Shown here one piece after another: positions 10,754 through 19,841 of a stretch of DNA of 50,479 bases. Both the position numbers and the translations under genes were made by a program. This DNA comes from Gemmatimonadaceae bacterium (lineage in GTDB: Bacteria > Gemmatimonadota > Gemmatimonadetes > Gemmatimonadales > Gemmatimonadaceae): assembly GCA_016720905.1 (NCBI GenBank), contig JADKJT010000023.1:1-50479 (forward strand). The letters run 5' to 3'. The notes beneath the pieces are model-generated. The model saw only the letters and a list, made by a program, of their open reading frames with translations, had not been told where the DNA came from and did no database searches. Every line of letters begins with the position of its first letter. Positions within the stretch are counted from its first letter, which is position 1.

Positions 10754-12239
10754 TCAGCGCACCTTGCGCGCCGGCAGATCCTGCCCGCCCTGGCGCAGCA
10801 GGAGGCCAGCCACCTGGCCCGTCGCATCGCGCGTCATGACGACGGTCGCGTTAACGACGCGCGGAAAGAGCGTATCCCTCGCTGCGGCATACAAACGCAC
10901 CTTCGACTGGCCGGACGGTGTCATGTGCAGTAATCCGTCCTCGAGCGACATCGTGAACGTGAGCTGAGGCGATTCATAGACGCCCACGTACTGCGCCAGC
11001 ACATCGCGCGGGAGCGTGATGTCGGTGCGCGCGGGCGGGGGCGCGTAACCCGCGCGGCGCCGGCTCGGCGACCGCGTCCCACTCGTACGCCCGCTGGATG
11101 CGTCGGCCCAACTCGGCGGCCAGCGCGCCACCGCGATCGGCATTCGTCATGATGGCAAATCCGTATCCCTTGCTGCGGTGCGCGCGCAGCTGGCACTGGA
11201 ACCCCCAGTTCGAGCCACCGTGACTGAAATACCATCCTTGCCCCAATTTCTCGATCGTGAATCCGACCGCGAAATCACCCACGCCGACGGGGGTCAGCAT
11301 TTCCAACACGGACGCGCGCGACAGCACGCGGTTCGAGGCGCCCGCCGCTGACTTCTGCACCTCGATGGCAAACCGTGCGAGGTCCGACGAGGTGGTCCAG
11401 AGGCCCGCGGCAGCGAGTTCCGGATAGACATGCCACTTGGCGCCCCGTGGCTTCCCCTCACCGTCGTGCGCGCGCGCCGCGTTGCGGTCTCGGGCCGGCG
11501 GCAACGGCTGTTCGTAGGTGCTGTTCACCATGCCGATGGGTCGGAGCACGTCATCCCGCAGCACGTCCGCAAACGGGCGCTTGCGGGCATCGCTCAGCGC
11601 CAGCTGCATCAGCGTCACGCCGCCACCCGAATATTCCATGAGCGTACCCGGCGCACGCTCCATGAAGATGCGGCGCACATTCGACGGCGGCTGTCCCTCG
11701 AGAATCTGCACGACTGTGGGCAGCTTCCCGGCGGGATCATATCCCGGAAACCCGAAGCCGTCGCCGAGTCCGGAGGTATGGCTCGTGAGCCCGCGCGGCG
11801 TGACGGGCCGCTCCGTCGTGAAGCCCTGGCAATCCAGCTTCCATGAGGTGAGGATGCGATTGATGTCGGTGTCGAGGGTGAAGAGACCGTCCTGCACCGC
11901 CTTCATCACACCCATCGCGGCGACCGGTTTGCTGATCGACGCGGCCTGGAACATGGTTTCCGCATCGACCGGCGCGCCGGTCTCGACATCTCGCGTGCCG
12001 TAGCCTTTGGCCCAATGAATCTCGAAGTTGTGAATGACGGCAACACTTACGCCAGGCACCTTGAAGCGTTCCATGAGTTGCGCGAGTGTCAGTGCGCCCA
12101 AATCGTTCGGACCGGCGCCAGGCTGCGCCGCTTCGATGCGCGCCATCAGCGCAGCCGTTGGGCGATCCTGTGACAGGACACGACTCGGGGCAACCCCCAA
12201 CGAGACTAGCGCTATCAGTACCGTGAATCTGCTATTCAT
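10754..12239 (-). pseudogene. Class C beta-lactamase-family serine hydrolase, frameshifted near its C-terminus
   Basis: From an ATG at 12239 the protein has a signal peptide (VLIALVSLGVAPSRVLSQ) and a serine beta-lactamase/penicillin-binding-like fold. SISK is the SxxK nucleophile motif, YSGGG is the YxN-like element, and HGGSNWG is the KTG-equivalent. Such secreted hydrolases act on peptides, esters or D-amino-acid substrates, and beta-lactam cleavage cannot be assumed. After AEPAPRG the frame is lost at about 11046-11050, where one extra base (TT on the minus strand) would explain it. The sequence resumes as YAPPPARTDITLPRDV in another frame and ends at 10754 after a DUF3471-like domain. 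The catalytic part (to about residue 390) is intact. The gene starts 28 bp past an attC-like core and may be a cassette gene. Confidence 0.78.
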
Positions 12240-12266
12240 CGAATCGTTGGTTGGTGTGTGGATGCT

Positions 12267-12358
12267 GCAGAACGCTGGCTCTGCTGCAGCGCTCTCATGA
12301 AAGTGCGCGCGCAGCACGCCTTCCACACAGCGCTGACAGCAGCAACGCGTCGTTATGC
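12267..12358 (-). other. Integron attC-like site 1 (downstream of hicB)
   Basis: A 92-bp imperfect palindrome. The outer cores are GCAGAAC (12267-12273) and GTTATGC (12352-12358). The arms 12271-12292 and 12331-12354 pair along most of their length (CTGCTG-CAGCGC with GCGCTG-A-CAGCAG), with extra bases in one arm as in attC sites. The loop resembles that of site 2. On the minus strand the first core, GCATAAC, contains the TAA stop of hicB, a classic cassette arrangement. Confidence 0.68.
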
Positions 12359-12568
12359 GGCAACTTCGACGTACGTGGCCGACGTGGCGCCGACCGGAAT
12401 GGGCAGGCCCGCGTCGCGGAGACCCTCCAGATGCAGCTCGCTCGCCTCGCGCATCGCGCGTGCCACGTCTGCCTGTGACGCGCCGGCAGCGATACACCCG
12501 GAAAGGTCGGGCGAGTATGCCGAGTATCCCGTCGGGGTGGCTTCGATAATGATCAGGTAGCGGTGCAC
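12353..12568 (-). CDS. hicB: HicB-family antitoxin
   Basis: A 71-aa protein of the HicB type. It has the short partial RNase H-like fold seen as YLIIIEATPTGYSAYSPDL followed by GCIAAG, then a helix and the end motif GLPIP. Family members bind and neutralise the HicA mRNA interferase and can repress their own operon. The GTG start at 12568 has AAGGAG 6 nt upstream and lies 3 nt after the stop of the hicA reading frame. Its TAA is embedded in the outer core of attC-like site 1. No C-terminal DNA-binding domain is present, so autoregulation may be weak. The antitoxin frame is intact although its toxin partner is broken. Confidence 0.9.
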   Translation of the reverse strand: MHRYLIIIEATPTGYSAYSPDLSGCIAAGASQADVARAMREASELHLEGLRDAGLPIPVGATSATYVEVAA

Positions 12569-12571
12569 GCG

Positions 12572-12779
12572 TTACTCCTTGCCCGGGGTCTTGAGCCCTG
12601 CCTGCTTCAATATGCTATTCAAAGTACCCGGCGCGAGGTCGTCATTGCCAGAGCCCGCCACGGTGATCACGCCGGACTCTACAGGATGCCGGATGCCGGA
12701 ATTGCTGATGGCTGCCGCGTGTGCGAACCAGTACCCACCCGTCTGCAGCGAGCCAGCGCAGCACGTCGCGTACTTTCAC
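12572..12779 (-). pseudogene. hicA: HicA-family toxin inactivated by a 7-bp tandem duplication
   Basis: From a GTG at 12779, preceded by AGAGG, the sequence encodes a typical HicA start: VKVRDVLRWLAADGW and VRTRGSHQQFRHP, including the catalytic His of GSH. The heptamer CCGGCAT is then present twice on the minus strand (12684-12699), shifting the frame so translation ends early at 12642. Removing one copy restores SGVITVAGSGNDDLAPG and TLNSILKQAGLK up to a TAA at 12572-12574. That gives a normal 66-aa HicA, an mRNA-cleaving toxin with a double-stranded-RNA-binding-like fold. The shortened product lacks the C-terminal half of the fold and should be inactive. The pair sits between two attC-like sites. 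Confidence 0.85.
12684..12699 (-). repeat. 7-bp tandem duplication disrupting hicA
   Basis: On the plus strand GGATGCC is repeated directly (12684-12690 and 12691-12697), followed by GG. One unit fewer restores the toxin frame, which points to replication slippage. Confidence 0.85.
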
Positions 12780-12885
12780 CCTGCACCTCTCGGCCAGTGG
12801 AATGACACTGCACGCGTTTGCAGTCAACGCGCGATACGGCAACATTCAGCCTCGCCGTCGCCAATGCTACGATCATTCTATTGCA

Positions 12886-12981
12886 GCATAACGCGACAGC
12901 GTTCTGCCGCAGCGCTCCCAACAATCTGCGCGCGCAGCGCGCATTCCGAAATGCGCTGACGGCAGCAACGCATCGTTAGCG
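12886..12981 (-). other. Integron attC-like site 2 (upstream of hicA)
   Basis: A 96-bp imperfect palindrome with outer cores GCATAAC (12886-12892) and GTTAGCG (12975-12981). Arm segments GCGTT-CTGCCG-CAGCGC and GCGCTGA-CGGCAG-CAACGC pair. The terminal part (TGCGCGCGCAGC) and the right arm are close to site 1. Together the two sites delimit a cassette of about 600 bp holding hicA-hicB. Confidence 0.68.
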
Positions 12982-13179
12982 AGCCCAGTGGCGGTGTATC
13001 CCAAATCTGCAGCATCAACGACAATATCCCCGATTGATGTTAGGCGCAAACGGACGTGCAATGGCACGCGAGCGACGTAACTCTGGCGCGCCACCATTGC
13101 GCTCGCACGTCGTAGTCACGGAGTCTGTCGTAAGGCGGTGCGCAGAAGGCACGACGCCCCACGGGCTCGCTCGCGCAGC

Positions 13180-13767
13180 TCACGTGGCCGCACCAGGTGA
13201 TTGGTCAATCTGCGTCGATGGGAACCACTGACCATCGCTTCGGCATACGACAAGTTGGGCCTGGGCGCGGGCATCGCCACGCAGCGGGGCCAAGCTCCAC
13301 CCGACCTGTAGGACACCATACTGCTGTGTCCACATTCGAACGGCGGCCAACGAATAGACTTCGGTCTCCTGCTCAAATTCGAGCAGCACGTCGGTGTCGT
13401 CGGTCAACCCCAGCTGAAGAATGAAGCGGTCGAGACCCGCGGAAAAATTGGACAGCACCTTCTCCCCCCAGCGCCGCCGGTCGCCAGTCAGTTCGTGAAG
13501 CAGCGTCAACGCGACGACGCCTCGCGTCGTCGTGGGAGCCAACAGTGCAGGTGACGGCAGCGACACGAGAAATGGGACAATTTCGGCCCGCGGGATCAGC
13601 TCCCACGACGGAGTAAAGGAATAGGCGTCCTCGCCAAGCACCGGAGCATCCGCTCGCTTGCATGTGCGGAGAATTGACGCCATCGGCTCTTCCATTCGGA
13701 GCAACGCATACGCAAGTCGAGCGGCGTCAAAACGGACGGCGTGGTCCATCGCGACAGCAGCTGTCAT
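13180..13767 (-). CDS. Hypothetical protein (195 aa), probable cassette-borne gene
   Basis: The family is not recognised. The ATG at 13767 has a strong ribosome binding site (GAGAGGAG, spacing 8), which supports a real gene. The protein is soluble, leucine-rich and mixed alpha/beta, with no signal peptide or membrane helix. Notable stretches are ALLRMEEPMASIL near the N-terminus, TLLHELTGDRRRWGEKVL mid-protein and an acidic run, LTDDTDVLLEFEQETEVY. The gene lies upstream of attC-like site 2 in the orientation expected of a cassette, with 198 bp between its stop and that site. Unknown single genes are typical of integron arrays. About 200 bp downstream (12982-13179) hold nothing else recognisable beyond an isolated GTTAGGC at 13039. 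Confidence 0.7.
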   Translation of the reverse strand: MTAAVAMDHAVRFDAARLAYALLRMEEPMASILRTCKRADAPVLGEDAYSFTPSWELIPRAEIVPFLVSLPSPALLAPTTTRGVVALTLLHELTGDRRRWGEKVLSNFSAGLDRFILQLGLTDDTDVLLEFEQETEVYSLAAVRMWTQQYGVLQVGWSLAPLRGDARAQAQLVVCRSDGQWFPSTQIDQSPGAAT

Positions 13768-14192
13768 CGTCTACTCCTCTCAGGTTGACCACCACTTCAC
13801 CGCTAGAAGCAATCTCGGCCGACGCGTGCAACACGACTGTCACACGAGGCGATGCACACGATGCCCGCGAAAGTTTTTCACGAATTGCCTCGCTAACGCC
13901 TATTCAACTGCAGGGGGTCACTGCAGGCAGCGTGTTATCCTGCGGACTTTGCAGCATAGCACTTCCCCGAGTTCCCCGGAGCTGGGAGCAGTCGTTTCCG
14001 CAGCAACAGGTTGTGCAGCCGACGCCCGACTCGCTGCGTCGAGTGATGCTGCGAATAATGCTGCATAGCACACGCTATCGTTGAGAGCGCGCCTACCCGC
14101 CCCTTCTACGTGAAAGACTTCGCCGTCTACAAACTCCCCACGGCCCGCCGCGCAACCACCGCGACGGACAGCCTGCGGACAGCGCGTGACTC
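13768..14192. other. 425-bp stretch without a gene; contains a weak attC-like candidate
   Basis: No supported gene was found here. At 13891-13940 the cores CGCTAAC and GTTATCC enclose two CTGCAG copies, giving a short hairpin of attC-like layout whose middle arms pair poorly. A 13-bp near-direct repeat (TGCWGCATAGCAC) occurs at about 13951 and again at about 14060. The strand next to the 195-aa gene carries that gene's ribosome binding site. Confidence 0.4.
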
Positions 14193-15374
14193 CTACGGGC
14201 GACGCACACCCCCGCTGAACCACACCCCATTCGGCGCATCCGATCGCGCCGCCGCGATATCCGGCCATCCATCGCCATCCAGATCGCCGATGGCCAGCCC
14301 GTACACCGCGCCCTTCCCGTCATTCCACGTCGAAGACACGAACTTCAATGCTTTCCCTGCACCCTGATTGAAATAGATCACGCCCGGCGCATTGTCGTTG
14401 CCGACAACAATATCCAGCGTGCCATCCTTGTTGAGATCCGCAATGCCAATGGAATACGGCGCACTGGCGGCCGTGCCCTGCATGACCGGCTCGGCGAACG
14501 CGCGAGCGCCCTTGTTTAGGTATATGAACAATCCCGTCTTCGCATCACCGACCACAAAGTCCGTCGCGCCGTCGCCGTCGATGTCCGCCGCCGCGGCCGC
14601 GCGAATGGTTGAACTGGCCGGACCGATGCGCGTGGGCGGCGCCGAGAACGTGCCACTGCCGTCGTTCCAGAACAACAGACTCTGTCCGCCGTCACGATGC
14701 GGGACCAACAAATCAATCTTGCCGTCGCCATCGAAATCCGCCGCCACAATGATAGTGGCTGACTGCGTGGGCAGTGCGGTGCACGATGGGAACGCGCCCT
14801 TGCCATCGTTCAAACACACGAAGCTTGGTCGAGGCTTGGTGGAGTCGCTGCCGCGATTGGCGGCGATGAGATCGGGACGACCGTCACCGTTCACATCGGC
14901 CACTGTGACGTAGCGTGTAGACCAATCCGCCTCTCCGAACGTGCTGGCCACGCGAAAGTAGCCTTTGCCGTCGTTGAGATACACCAGCTTGCGATCGGGT
15001 CGATCGTTGCTGACCACGAGATCGAGATCACCGTCGCCGTCGAGATCGGCCAACGCCGCCGTATACGTGCGGTCTGGCGCATCGGCCACGGGGTCGCTGG
15101 TGAAGTGTCCCTTGCCATCATTGCGCAGCACCAGATTGTTCAGCGGCCAGTGGCGGCCCTTGGCCAGCACGATATCCAGGTCGCCATCGCGATCGACATC
15201 ACCCAGGCTCACGCCGGCCGATGTTTCGCCTTGCGCTTCGAGCAGCAGGACACGCTCGAAGGTACGGGGTTCGGCGATACGCGACGTGGGCACCGACTGC
15301 GCGGAGATCGACGACGACCACATCAGTATCAGTGACGCCGCGATAGGGCTGGTGGCACTTGCGGTGAAACGCAT
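14193..15374 (-). CDS. Secreted FG-GAP/VCBS-repeat beta-propeller protein
   Basis: A 393-aa exported protein. The ATG at 15374 is preferred because AAGGA lies upstream and a signal peptide follows directly (MRFTASATSPIAASLILMW, cleavage near SISAQS). The mature part is a chain of about seven FG-GAP units, each with a calcium-binding DxDxDGxxD loop: DVDRDGDLD, DLDGDGDLD, DVNGDGRPD, DFDGDGKID, DIDGDGATD, DLNKDGTLD and DLDGDGWPD. These predict a calcium-stabilised seven-bladed propeller similar to integrin alpha heads. Its binding partner is unknown. It is the last gene of a minus-strand group with the two membrane proteins upstream, 38 nt from the nearer one. Confidence 0.88.
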   Translation of the reverse strand: MRFTASATSPIAASLILMWSSSISAQSVPTSRIAEPRTFERVLLLEAQGETSAGVSLGDVDRDGDLDIVLAKGRHWPLNNLVLRNDGKGHFTSDPVADAPDRTYTAALADLDGDGDLDLVVSNDRPDRKLVYLNDGKGYFRVASTFGEADWSTRYVTVADVNGDGRPDLIAANRGSDSTKPRPSFVCLNDGKGAFPSCTALPTQSATIIVAADFDGDGKIDLLVPHRDGGQSLLFWNDGSGTFSAPPTRIGPASSTIRAAAAADIDGDGATDFVVGDAKTGLFIYLNKGARAFAEPVMQGTAASAPYSIGIADLNKDGTLDIVVGNDNAPGVIYFNQGAGKALKFVSSTWNDGKGAVYGLAIGDLDGDGWPDIAAARSDAPNGVWFSGGVRRP

Positions 15375-15412
15375 GCGAGTCCTTCGACCAAAGAGTTGAC
15401 AGGGCATCCGGA

Positions 15413-15898
15413 CTATGGCGCTTGACGCCGAGGCACACCCACCCATCGCTCACACAAGCCGACGGACGCGACCAGTCCCACGGTCACCAGCAGTGCCCGC
15501 CACGTCTCCCACATCACCCACCCTCTTACCAACGACTGCAGTCGTGCCGCATCGTACGTCGTACCGCCGATGTACTCGTTGATGGGCACAAAATAGCGAA
15601 TGGTCCATACTGCATATGCTACAATGACCAGCAGGGGGACCGCGGCGATCCAACGCGTTTTGCGCGCGGACCAGGTGAGCGGGATGGCCAGCATCGCCAG
15701 CAGGAGCGTCGGGTACAGCACTCGCTCGAAATAGACGCCCGGACCGCTGCGCGCAAAGAAGTCCCGATAGCGCGCCACATCGGCGACATCGCCGGAGCGC
15801 CAGTTTGGGACCACCGCGGTGACTTCGTACAGGTGCCCACCGAGGAAGAAAGCGTAGCCCAGCACCAGCCCCCAGAGTACCCAGCGTGTGATTCGCAC
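15413..15898 (-). CDS. Integral membrane protein, DUF1772/anthrone-oxygenase-like
   Basis: About 161 residues from a GTG at 15898, which has AAGGTGAGG just upstream; GTG 15907 is an alternative. Four hydrophobic helices are visible: VLWGLVLGYAFFLGG, LYPTLLLAMLAIPLTW, WIAAVPLLVIVAYAVW and LLVTVGLVASVGL. The loop after helix 1 (HLYEVTAVVPNWRSGD, then YRDFF) resembles the DUF1772 family, some members of which are anthrone oxygenases. Family assignment is by pattern only. A longer frame upstream overlaps the acyltransferase gene and is not favoured. It lies 25 nt downstream of the acyltransferase and probably shares its transcript. Confidence 0.65.
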   Translation of the reverse strand: MRITRWVLWGLVLGYAFFLGGHLYEVTAVVPNWRSGDVADVARYRDFFARSGPGVYFERVLYPTLLLAMLAIPLTWSARKTRWIAAVPLLVIVAYAVWTIRYFVPINEYIGGTTYDAARLQSLVRGWVMWETWRALLVTVGLVASVGLCERWVGVPRRQAP

Positions 15899-15923
15899 GT
15901 GCCTCACCTTGTCTCGCCGCTGC

Positions 15924-16652
15924 TCAGTGAATTCGCTGTACCGGAACGCCAGAATATGCGACGCCGGCCTCAAGCGCGGTATGCTTGGGCACGACACTGA
16001 GCGGACCGACCTGCGTCCCCGCCCCCGTCGACACGTCGATGCCGATGACGCTGCCAATCCCAATCACCGTACCGGCGCCGAGGCGGACGCGGGCCGTCTT
16101 CAGCAATCCGCGCTCAACGATGTGCCCGGAGATGTGCGCGTCCGACCCGACCACGACGCCGTCGCCAAACTCGAGCAGATTGTGGTCCATCAGGGAGAGG
16201 CTGTTTACCCACACCAGATGTCCGATCTTTGCGCCATTGAGCCGCATGTAGAAGCTCCAGAACGGCGTCGCCCGAAACGCCGGACCGGCGAACACCCGAA
16301 CCACGTGGATCGTCATCAGGTATCGTCCCCAGTCCAGCACTGGCCAGCTGAAGTCAGACAGTCGAAGTTCCACATGTTCCGGCGTGCGCCATCCAAGGAG
16401 CCTGGTGGCGAAGGCGGAGTACAACATGAGGGAGAGCGCGAACGTCAGGTACAACGGCACGAATGCGATGGCATCTAGCGCGAGCCGTTTCCACAACGGC
16501 ACGCTCCAGATGGACTGCCAATGCAGGAACGCCACCACCGGCAGCAGCGCGAGACCAAGCAGGACCGTTTCAAGCATCACCACCGACAGGCCGCCCCACA
16601 CCAGGCGGGTTCCCCGACGCCATGACGTATTCAACGACGCAGTCGATGTCAC
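15924..16652 (-). CDS. Membrane-anchored left-handed beta-helix (hexapeptide-repeat) acyltransferase
   Basis: A 242-aa protein. Two to three N-terminal helices (VVMLETVLLGLALLPVVAFL; ALDAIAFVPLYLTFALSLML) anchor it in the membrane. Residues about 125-235 form hexapeptide-repeat turns (AKIGHLVWVNSL, FGDGVVVGSDAHI, RLGAGTVIGIGSVIG, TGAGTQVGPLSVV). This fold usually transfers acyl groups from CoA or a carrier to a sugar, amine or peptide. The membrane-plus-LbetaH layout resembles the C-terminal part of Pls/PosA-type NRPS proteins, which is a resemblance only. The GTG start at 16652 overlaps the presumed start of the divergent hydrolase-flippase gene, so a later start is possible. Confidence 0.78.
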   Translation of the reverse strand: MTSTASLNTSWRRGTRLVWGGLSVVMLETVLLGLALLPVVAFLHWQSIWSVPLWKRLALDAIAFVPLYLTFALSLMLYSAFATRLLGWRTPEHVELRLSDFSWPVLDWGRYLMTIHVVRVFAGPAFRATPFWSFYMRLNGAKIGHLVWVNSLSLMDHNLLEFGDGVVVGSDAHISGHIVERGLLKTARVRLGAGTVIGIGSVIGIDVSTGAGTQVGPLSVVPKHTALEAGVAYSGVPVQRIH

Positions 16653-18947
16653 TGGACAGTACCTCCCACGAGTCTATACCGCTTTCCCGGACGGATGATC
16701 CGGCCCGACTGCATGTGCAGGGCGAGGGACCGCCGCTCATCTATATCCCGGGGTTGGACGGTACCGGTCTGCTATTCTACCGCCAGGCGCGGTTACTTGC
16801 GCACCGTTTTCGCGTGATCACGTTCCGGTTGCGCGATGAGGCGCAGGACATGGAGACGCATATCGCCGACGTGGCGCGCCATCTCGACCGTGCGGTGCCG
16901 GATGGCACGCCCGCGGTCGTCGTTGGCGAGTCGTTCGGTGGCGCACTGGCCATGAGTTTTGCCCTGGCACATCCGCACCGGGTGCGCCAATTGGTCATCC
17001 TCAACTCGTTTTCACGCATTGCACCGCAATTCAAGCTGCACGTGGCCATTGCCGGCATGAGTCTGGTCCCCTGGCGAACCATGCAGTTCGCGCGTCGGCT
17101 TACCGCCTGGCGCCTGCAATCGCCGCACACGCACCGGGACGAGATCAAGAAATTTCTCATGCTGACGTCCGGCACCACGCAGCGCGGGTATGTGAATCGA
17201 CTGCGCATCCTCACGCGCTACGATATGCGAAAGCGATTGGCCGAGTTGCACGTCCCGACGCTGTTTCTGGCTGCCGACCAGGATCACCTCATTCCATCGG
17301 TCAAGCAGGCCACGTACATGTCGTCGCGTGCACCACGGGCCACCATGCGCGTGCTGGCAGGACATGGTCACGGGTGTTTTCTGGCACCGGATCTGGATCT
17401 GAACCTGCTGCTGCATGAGTGGGCGGACGACACTGCACTCCGATTGACCGGCGACGCACTTCAACCCGCGGAGTTTCGCCGACGAACCATTGTGTCTGGG
17501 TTCGCTGTGCTGGTTGCCCGCATCAGCCAAGCCCTCGTCTCCCTGGGTGCGGCAATCGTTCTGGCTCGCATGCTGATGCCGGACGACTTTGGCGTCTTTG
17601 CGATGGTCGTGCCACTGGGAATCATCGCTACGGGCCTGTCGGGACGCTGTTTTCAAACCGCCCTGCTGCAGCGCCCGGCGCTGACTGACGCGGACCTGGG
17701 CACGTTCTTCCGGTTCGCCGTGCGCATGAACCTGTTCATCGCGGCGAGTATGCTGGCTGCCGGTGTCGCGTTGTCCCGATTTTTCGACGAGCCCCGGGTG
17801 ACCGGAGTGGCCGCCATGTGGGCAGCGCTCGTCTTCCTCCTCACGCTCACCACGTTTCAGGAAGCACTCCTCAAACGGCGCCTGCTGTTTCCCCGTATCA
17901 CGCTGGTACAGCTCCTGGCGCTGGTACTCGGTGTCGCGGCGGCCGTGACGGCTGCCTGGCAAGGCGCGGGGTATTGGTCGCTCCCCATTCAACTGCTGGT
18001 CACTGAAGTGACGCGCGCCGTCGGCATCTTCGTGCTCAGCGACTGGCGGCCACGATGGGTCGCCCACTCCGCGCCTGACGACATAACCGAGTTGCGACGC
18101 GCCTGGCGCGCCCTCGGCGGACTGAATCTCGCCGCGTGGCTGAATGACCAACCCGATCTGCTGGCGGTGGGTCGTGTTGGCGGCGCCACCGTGCTGGGGT
18201 ACTACGACACCGCCCGTCGTTGGTCCTGGTACCCGTTCGAGGAGTCGTTCCTCACTGTCGGACCTGGCCGTGTCGAGCCTCAGCAAGGTCCAAGGTGACG
18301 CCGCGCGGTTCACGCGGGTGGCAACTCGCGCCATTCTGGTGACGTTGACCGTTTCCATGCCGGCCATTGCGTTCGCCGCCGCCGACACGGCCAGTCTGGT
18401 GAAGGTCTTGCTGGGCGACAAATGGCTGCCGGCCATTCCGTTCATGCGTCTGCTGTGCATCGTTGCGTTCGTCGGATCACTGGCCCGCGTGACCCAGTGG
18501 ATTCACTTGTCGAGGGGGAACGCCGCGCGCCTGGTGCGATGGTCAGTGTTCGTCCAGGCGCCGACGGTCGCATTGGCCGCGCTCATCGGGTACCAGTGGG
18601 GTGCGCTCGGCGTTGCCTCGGCCATGGCCATCGCGACCAGCGCGCTGGCGTTGCCCGCCGTGGCCTATGCCGTACGCGGCTCGCCGATCACGTTTCGCGT
18701 GATCATTGGCGTGGCTGCGCGTCCACTGGTCACCAGTGTCTGTGCCGCATTGATTGTGGCCATCGTCGGCGCGAGGCTGGGCGGTTCACCCGGGGCACTG
18801 CACCTTGTGCTTTCCTCCATCGTCTTCGTTATGGCATTTGCCGCGGTCTGGCTGGCTCTTCCCGGTGGGGTCGACAGTGCCCGGGCCCTGATGTCTGCCG
18901 TTCGGGATTTCCGGCCGGCGGTGGTGCCACTCGACTCCACGAAGTAA
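16622..18947 (+). pseudogene. Alpha/beta-hydrolase fused to an MOP-type polysaccharide flippase, one frameshift
   Basis: Residues about 30-280 form an alpha/beta-hydrolase with the oxyanion turn YIPGLDGTG, nucleophile elbow GESFGG (Ser near 104), an Asp in AADQDHLIPS and a His in AGHGHG. The same frame runs on without a break into a multi-pass flippase: AAIVLARMLMPDDFGVFAM, a family hallmark, then about ten helices. At 18254-18257, within YPFEESFL, the frame shifts by one base. The rest (SDLAVSSLSKV to the stop at 18947) follows in another frame and aligns with the same region of the flippase at 30961-32493. A hydrolase-flippase fusion is unusual. Whether the shift is real or a sequencing error is open. 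ATG 16646 is an alternative start. Confidence 0.78.
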
Positions 18948-18999
18948 CGCCCTCCGCGTGATCCCGTTCGCTTCCACCAAAGAGAGAAACGTTCGTCGC

Positions 19000-19841
19000 A
19001 TGTCGGACCTGCCCATCCTGTCGTACTGTCGACCCGGAAGCGTCGAGGGGGTGCTGCACGCGTTGCAGCGTCGAGGGGCGCGCATCTATGCCGGCGGCAC
19101 CGACCTGCTGGTTGCACTGCGTCAGCGACACGCCTCGGTGCGCACGGTCCGGGTACTGGTCGACATCAAGGGTGTTGGCGACGCCAGGGCATCACCGACG
19201 TCGGTGCGGAAATCCGGATCGGGTCGCTCACCACGGCGACTGAGCTCATCGCGAATCCCGTGGCCAAGCGACACGCCCGGGCGTTGGTTGAAGCGGCCGC
19301 GGAAACCTCCGCACCGCAGTTGCGCGCGCGCGGCACTGTTGGCGGTAATCTGTCCTCGGTGCATCCGGCGGCCGACCTGACGACTGCGCTGCTGGCACTC
19401 AGTGCCTCGGTTGAACTGGTCACGGCGAGTCCAGGCGCCACCATTCGTCTGGTGCCCCTGGCGGAACTGTTGGCGCGCCGCGGCGCGCGCGCCAATGGCA
19501 GGACATTCATCGTGGCCGTTCGTGTGCCCAAGTGCGGACACAGTGCGTTTGAGAAGTTGGGCACGAGGCATGCGTTCAGTCGGTCCGTCGTTGCGGTGGC
19601 AGTGGCCATTCGCGACGGCTTGCACTGTGTGTCGATTGGCGGTATCGGTGCGCGCCCGTTTATCGCGGGACGCGTCTCCACGTCGCTGGATGCCCGTGTG
19701 GCCATTGCGTCGGCCCTTGACGCCGAGTGCCGCGTCGTCGCCATACCCGGGAGTACGAACGCCCATCGGGATCTTGCCGAGGCGCTCATCGATCGCGCGC
19801 GCCGGCGAGCGTCGCGGGCACGGACACGAGGTGAGGCGTGA
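19000..19841 (+). pseudogene. Molybdenum hydroxylase FAD-binding subunit (CoxM/XdhB type), one frameshift
   Basis: This is the medium subunit that passes electrons from the 2Fe-2S clusters to FAD. The start MSDLPILSYCRPGSVEG is typical, and AGGTDLL is the FAD-binding motif. At 19183-19190 the frame changes from VDIKGVGDA to GITDVGAEIRIGSLTTATEL. The second frame then carries GTVGGNL, the second FAD motif, and HPAADL to the stop at 19841. If this is a real mutation the subunit is truncated after about 63 residues and the enzyme loses its flavin arm. The stop overlaps the GTG of the 2Fe-2S subunit (GTGA), consistent with a three-gene operon. The GTG at 18958 is an alternative start. Confidence 0.82.

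Noticed and set aside
13039..13045. GTTAGGC, a perfect GTTRRRY core
   Set aside because: No complementary arm was found within 150 bp; only a 6-bp CATCAA/TTGATG stem is nearby.
17012..18460. A 482-codon minus-strand frame
   Set aside because: Antisense to the hydrolase-flippase gene, Gln/Arg/His-rich and without family features.
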